The translations under genes were made by a program, and so were the position numbers. Source: Kiritimatiellales bacterium (GTDB lineage: Bacteria > Verrucomicrobiota > Kiritimatiellia > Kiritimatiellales > Tichowtungiaceae). Taken from it: a stretch of DNA of 10,023 nt. The stretch covers positions 1 to 10,023 of the forward strand of contig JAQUXG010000048.1 in assembly GCA_028692515.1 (NCBI GenBank), written 5' to 3'. The notes below the pieces were generated by a model. That model saw only the letters and a program-made list of their open reading frames with translations. It did no database searches and was not told where the DNA came from. Below are positions 6,970 to 10,023 of the stretch, one piece after another (within the stretch, counting starts at the first letter, position 1; each line of letters starts with the position of its first letter).

Positions 6970-6988
6970 TTTTCCAATGTTCGGAAAA
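6970..6988. repeat. Palindrome copy 5 (hydrolase-proximal)
   Basis: Arms TTTTCCAA and TCGGAAAA with centre TGT; a single mismatch (C at 6982) breaks the symmetry. Its centre is 32 bp from copy 4 and it ends 18 bp before the hydrolase ATG. Confidence 0.75.
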
Positions 6989-7006
6989 TCCTCTATGCTC
7001 CGCCTC

Positions 7007-8158
7007 ATGAAAAAACTCTCTCCGGCCTTTCTTCTGCTGTTGCTTGCACTTCTTTTAACCGGCGGCGCGCAGGTACATTTGCCGGAGGTGCGCGCGATCT
7101 GGGTGACCCGCTTTGACTTTAAAACGGCGGCGGATGTGGAGGCGATTGTCGCCAACTGCGCGCGCGCCGGGTTTACGGATATCTTTTTTCAGATTCGCGG
7201 TAACGGAACCGTATCCTATGCCAGTCAGGCGGAGCCGTGGGCGTTTGAGCTGAGCGGCGCCGATGTGGCTTTTACGGGCCGGAATCCCGGCTGGGATCCC
7301 CTGAAAGTTGCAGCGACGGCGGCCAAAAAACGGGGGATTCGTCTGCATGCCTATATGAATGTGCTGCCCGGCTGGCGGGGCGTGAAAGAACCGCCGCGTG
7401 CGGCGGGGCAGCTGTGGACGGCGCACCCGGACTGGTTCATGGTGGATTCATTAGGCCGGCGGATGCGCCCGACCGGCGGATGGTATTCGTTCCTGAATCC
7501 GGCACTTTCGGATGTCCGGCAGCATCTGACGCAACTGGTTGCCGAGCTGGCGCGGTACGATATCGCGGGGCTTCATTTGGATTACATCCGCTTCCCGTAC
7601 GACTACAAAGATGTGGCGCGCGAGATTTATCCCAAGGCGTCGGCGGAAGAGATCAAACGCCGATCCGATTTTTCCTATGACCGTTTTTCAATGACGCAGG
7701 TTCGTGCGAACTGGACGGGCGACTGGGGGGCATTCCGCCGCTCTTCGGTTTCGCAGGTGGTGGCGGATTTGAATAAAACCTTCAAAGCGAAGCGCGGGCC
7801 GCAGTGCGTGGTTTCTTCCAGCGTACTGGCCGATTTTGACACGGGATACGGAACGGCCTTTCAGGACAGCCGCCGTTGGGCGAAAGACCGGCTGGTCGAT
7901 TGGCTGGTGCCGATGAATTATAATGCCGGTCTTTTTGATGCGCGACTGGCCAAAATGCGCAAGTCGCTGGGTCGCCGCGCGACCGGGGAACAGCTTGTGG
8001 TGGGGATTGATTGTAAAGCCGCTCCGGCGGAAATCCGCCGACAGATCGATGCGGCGCGCAAGGAGGGCTGCCGCGGCTACGCGCTGTTCGCCTATTCCTA
8101 TCTCTTCGAAAATCACCAGCCGTCGGCTAAAGGGCGAGCGTTGAGCGGGCTGCAATAG
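7007..8158 (+). CDS. Exported GHL10-family glycoside hydrolase, DigH (YddW)-like
   Basis: Glycosyl-hydrolase-like 10 proteins (the former DUF187 group) have a TIM-barrel fold. The E. coli member DigH cleaves glycan strands stripped of peptides at the division site. The 383-residue protein starts MKKLSPAFLLLLLALLLTGG, a Sec signal with likely cleavage after GGA (21); it has no lipobox Cys, unlike lipoprotein DigH. The barrel runs from VRAIWVTRFDF (28-38) through GFTDIFFQIRGNG (55-67), GIRLHAYMNVLPGW (110-123), HPDWFMVD (140-147), the hallmark GLHLDYIRFPYDY (188-200, with candidate catalytic Asp192) and DWLVPMNYN (298-306) to YALFAYSYLF (358-367). The ATG at 7007 is preferred for the signal peptide; ATG 6995 (four residues longer) is possible. 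The frame stays open back to 6755, but that part is antisense to tolQ and the palindromes. It is transcribed divergently from the tol block and ends at a strong terminator. Confidence 0.88.
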   Translation: MKKLSPAFLLLLLALLLTGGAQVHLPEVRAIWVTRFDFKTAADVEAIVANCARAGFTDIFFQIRGNGTVSYASQAEPWAFELSGADVAFTGRNPGWDPLKVAATAAKKRGIRLHAYMNVLPGWRGVKEPPRAAGQLWTAHPDWFMVDSLGRRMRPTGGWYSFLNPALSDVRQHLTQLVAELARYDIAGLHLDYIRFPYDYKDVAREIYPKASAEEIKRRSDFSYDRFSMTQVRANWTGDWGAFRRSSVSQVVADLNKTFKAKRGPQCVVSSSVLADFDTGYGTAFQDSRRWAKDRLVDWLVPMNYNAGLFDARLAKMRKSLGRRATGEQLVVGIDCKAAPAEIRRQIDAARKEGCRGYALFAYSYLFENHQPSAKGRALSGLQ

Positions 8159-8174
8159 GGCGCGGGAATTCAAT

Positions 8175-8203
8175 AAAAAAGGCGCCGTAACGGGCGCCTT
8201 TTT
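8175..8203. terminator. Bidirectional rho-independent terminator
   Basis: GGCGCC at 8181-8186 pairs with GGCGCC at 8193-8198 around a 6-nt loop. An A-run (8175-8180) on the left pairs with the T-run (8199-8203) on the right, so the hairpin has a U-tract on either strand. It sits between the convergent ends of the hydrolase gene (8158) and the membrane/TPR gene (8225) and can serve both. Confidence 0.88.
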
Positions 8204-8224
8204 CGTTTTTTATCCGGATCAGAC

Positions 8225-10023
8225 CTACTTCAATTGAGTTGGCATTTCTAGGTCCTGTGTGGATTGAAGAACCGGCTTTTCGACCGGCTTTTTCTGCTCT
8301 TTTAGCTTCTGTTGTTCCACCGTGGCTTTATCCGCTTTGTAGAATTTGTTGAGCTGATCGGCGGCTTCCTGTGCCTTGCCCTCGTCGCCTTTTAACCGGT
8401 AGGCCTGAAAGAGCGCAATCCAAACCCGATCGCTGCGCGGCGTGATCTTAACCGCCTTTTCCATATATTCGAGGCCTTGGGTTATCTGCTTCTGCATGAT
8501 CATACTCTGGCCGAGACCCAGCCAGGCTCCGGCCATGCCGGGACTGTTTTTGGTGAGGGCGCTAAAGACGGCTTCGGCTTCCTGCGGGCGGTTGAGGGAC
8601 AAGTAAAGACCGCCTGCACCGATCAGTCGCGACGGGTTGCCCGCTTTGACGAATCCCTTGCTCTGCTCAAGATAGTCGTGCCGTTCTTTTTCCAGAACGG
8701 CGATGCCGTACTTCTGAATGGCAGGATCCTTGATGAGCGTTGCATACTCCGGCAGGTCGCGTACGAGAATAACGGTTGCGCCGTCAAAGTAGACCAGTTT
8801 CCAGACTCTGGAACCAATCAGACGGGTGGCCAGTGCTCCGGCATTCGGCCAGCATCCGTTGAGAACGACTGCGTGCGGGTTCTGTTCTGTTAAAATCGTT
8901 TTCCACGCATCGGGCTGGCCGAGGAGCGCGCCGTTGAGCGTCTGGTAAAAGGCGGGCCCGTAGAATGAGGTGCGGGTATCACAGAACACCTTCCGGCCGG
9001 GGGTCTGCAAAGCAATATATCCACCGTCGTGCGGGGTGTTCAGAATTTTTTTCGGAAAGTCTGCGCGGCTGAGAATGCCGGCTGCGGCAACCGGGAAGGC
9101 ACCTTCTTCGGTACCCAGCCCGAAGCGCGAAGCGCTGCCAAGGTTGATATAGGCACGGTTGGTGATCAACGAACCGGCCGACAGGATCATCAGAACCAGT
9201 GTGATGACGGTCATCGCCTTGTGCAGTGTTGAATTGCTGGTTTTAAACACCATGGTCAACGTGCGGGTCAGATAGTCACTGACGGCATTAAAGCTCAGAA
9301 CCATGAACGGGAATGCGAGAAAAGAGAACAGATGGGTCATGCCGGGGGAGATGACGGAAAGCACCGCGCCCGTCAGAGCCAGCAGTGTAATCATGGTAGG
9401 GAGTTTTTTCTGGAGTGTAATCAGTCCGCCTGCGCCCAGCAGCAGTGCAAAACGGGTTAAATTATTAAAGAAAGCCTGAGGGAAGAAGCTGCTGAACAGC
9501 GAAATCCATTCGAGGTTTTCTTTTCCCATCAGTACGAGCCAGTTGGCGAAAACATGCCGGTGAAGATTGATCAGATTCGGATTGATCAATGTAACCAGCA
9601 GAGCGACTGCGGAGAGACCGAAGAGCTTGGTGGTCAGCGGAGTCACCATGGCAGTGCGAGAGGCGTTGCGGGTTTCCTGCCAGTTTTCAAACGCGAAGAA
9701 GAGGATCAGCAACGGGCCGAACAGAAACGAGGGGTGCATGTTGGTCCAAAGAACCTGCAACGGGAGCAGAAGGATGGCCAGCAGGTTGAAGTTTTTAACA
9801 CGATAAAGCAGGGTCAGAAAGAGAGCGGTGAAAAGCATAAAAAATGCTCCCGGACCGGGATTGAATACCGGAAGAAGCAGCCGGGCGCAGAGCAACAGAG
9901 CCAGTCCCTGACTCAGCGAGCCGCCCCATTTTCTGCCGAAATTAAGCATTAAGACAAAGGCGGCTGTAACGGCCAGTACATGAACCAGAGTAACCAGTCC
10001 TGCGCCGCCGAGTGACCAGAGCA
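8225..10023 (-). CDS. Multi-pass membrane protein with periplasmic-type domain and C-terminal TPRs (5' end beyond the window)
   Basis: The frame is open through the right edge: codons upstream of the ATG at 9949 read WSLGGAGLVTLVHVLAV, another hydrophobic stretch, so that ATG is internal. Numbering from it, hydrophobic segments fill about 11-270, with the motifs LWTNMHPSFLFG (67-78) and LINPNLINLH (121-130). These look like the WxNxH and NP motifs of large glycosyltransferase-like membrane proteins found in Acidobacteria and Planctomycetes. A soluble domain follows (about 280-400) with LNTPHDGGYIALQTPGRKVF and CDTRTSFYG. Two or three TPR-like helices pairs lie at about 437-540, then a Lys/Glu/Gln-rich tail. 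I do not recognise a named gene. Its role may be envelope polysaccharide or glycan transfer, but that is only inferred from family resemblance. It ends at TAG 8225-8227, just after the shared terminator. Confidence 0.75.
   Translation of the reverse strand, partial: LWSLGGAGLVTLVHVLAVTAAFVLMLNFGRKWGGSLSQGLALLLCARLLLPVFNPGPGAFFMLFTALFLTLLYRVKNFNLLAILLLPLQVLWTNMHPSFLFGPLLILFFAFENWQETRNASRTAMVTPLTTKLFGLSAVALLVTLINPNLINLHRHVFANWLVLMGKENLEWISLFSSFFPQAFFNNLTRFALLLGAGGLITLQKKLPTMITLLALTGAVLSVISPGMTHLFSFLAFPFMVLSFNAVSDYLTRTLTMVFKTSNSTLHKAMTVITLVLMILSAGSLITNRAYINLGSASRFGLGTEEGAFPVAAAGILSRADFPKKILNTPHDGGYIALQTPGRKVFCDTRTSFYGPAFYQTLNGALLGQPDAWKTILTEQNPHAVVLNGCWPNAGALATRLIGSRVWKLVYFDGATVILVRDLPEYATLIKDPAIQKYGIAVLEKERHDYLEQSKGFVKAGNPSRLIGAGGLYLSLNRPQEAEAVFSALTKNSPGMAGAWLGLGQSMIMQKQITQGLEYMEKAVKITPRSDRVWIALFQAYRLKGDEGKAQEAADQLNKFYKADKATVEQQKLKEQKKPVEKPVLQSTQDLEMPTQLK

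Larger units (their letters stand above)
6892..7006. promoter_or_regulatory. Divergent tolQ / hydrolase intergenic region carrying three palindromes
   Basis: This 115-bp gap should hold the promoters for both the tol block (minus strand) and the GHL10 hydrolase gene (plus strand). It is AT-rich and occupied mostly by three copies of the recurrent palindrome, centred at 6916, 6947 and 6979. I could not pick a convincing -35/-10 pair for tolQ. For the plus strand, TTTCCA at 6971-6976 and TATGCT at 6994-6999 are 17 bp apart, but that would place the start of transcription near the ATG at 7007; this is a weak guess. Confidence 0.5.

Noticed and set aside
6755..7006. Upstream extension of the GHL10 reading frame
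   Set aside because: It is antisense to tolQ and then passes through the palindrome array, giving repetitive FPMFGKS-like peptide; the signal peptide begins at 7007.
9947..9949. ATG at 9949 as the start of the membrane/TPR gene
   Set aside because: The same frame stays open and hydrophobic to the window edge, so the true start probably lies beyond 10023.
1..10023. CRISPR arrays, tRNA or rRNA genes, transposases
   Set aside because: I saw no regularly spaced direct repeats of CRISPR type, no cloverleaf-like or rRNA-like sequence, and no transposase motif on either strand.

Overview
The window looks like the genome of a Gram-negative-type (diderm) bacterium. It carries a complete tolQ-tolR-tolA-tolB-pal set for the inner membrane to outer membrane Tol-Pal machine. 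The best taxonomic guess is Kiritimatiellota or a related Verrucomicrobiota lineage. That rests on the style of the secreted protein between tolA and tolB (an Asn/Asp-rich NGIPDWWE segment and a C-terminal segment ending in FYQIRV) and on a recurrent TTCCAA-N3-TTGGAA palindrome that I associate with that group. No rRNA or other taxonomic marker is present, so this is inference.

Layout. From about 6.9 kb down to 1, everything lies on the minus strand in one tightly packed block, read right to left: tolQ (6136-6891), tolR (overlapping tolQ by 4 bp), tolA (6 bp gap, TTG start), a secreted protein with a duplicated lectin-like module (3433-4932), tolB (2181-3368), pal (1637-2149), a membrane-anchored protein with two degenerate GGDEF domains (406-1605), and the first 140 codons of pdxJ (1-422, overlapping the GGDEF gene by 17 bp and running out of the window). 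The 115-bp gap 6892-7006 separates this block from a divergent plus-strand gene for an exported GHL10-type glycoside hydrolase related to the E. coli divisome hydrolase DigH (7007-8158). A bidirectional hairpin terminator (8175-8203) follows. Converging on it is a minus-strand gene for a multi-pass membrane protein with a periplasmic-type domain and C-terminal TPRs (8225 to beyond 10023).

How the genes fit together. TolQ-TolR would form the proton-driven motor, TolA the trans-envelope rod, and TolB and Pal the partners at the outer membrane and peptidoglycan. In E. coli, Tol-Pal is needed for peptidoglycan-cleaving enzymes to finish division and DigH was found in that work, so a DigH-like gene next to tolQ is a plausible functional neighbour. 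The GGDEF protein keeps an in-register RxxD I-site but has lost its catalytic residues, so it could be a c-di-GMP sensor at the end of the envelope operon.

The most unusual features are five copies of one palindrome. Three form an array spaced 31 and 32 bp between tolQ and the hydrolase gene. Two lie inside the coding regions of pdxJ and tolB, where both encode the peptide FQTLEK. The tandem degenerate GGDEF protein and the AT-richer secreted-protein gene splitting the tol operon are the next most interesting.
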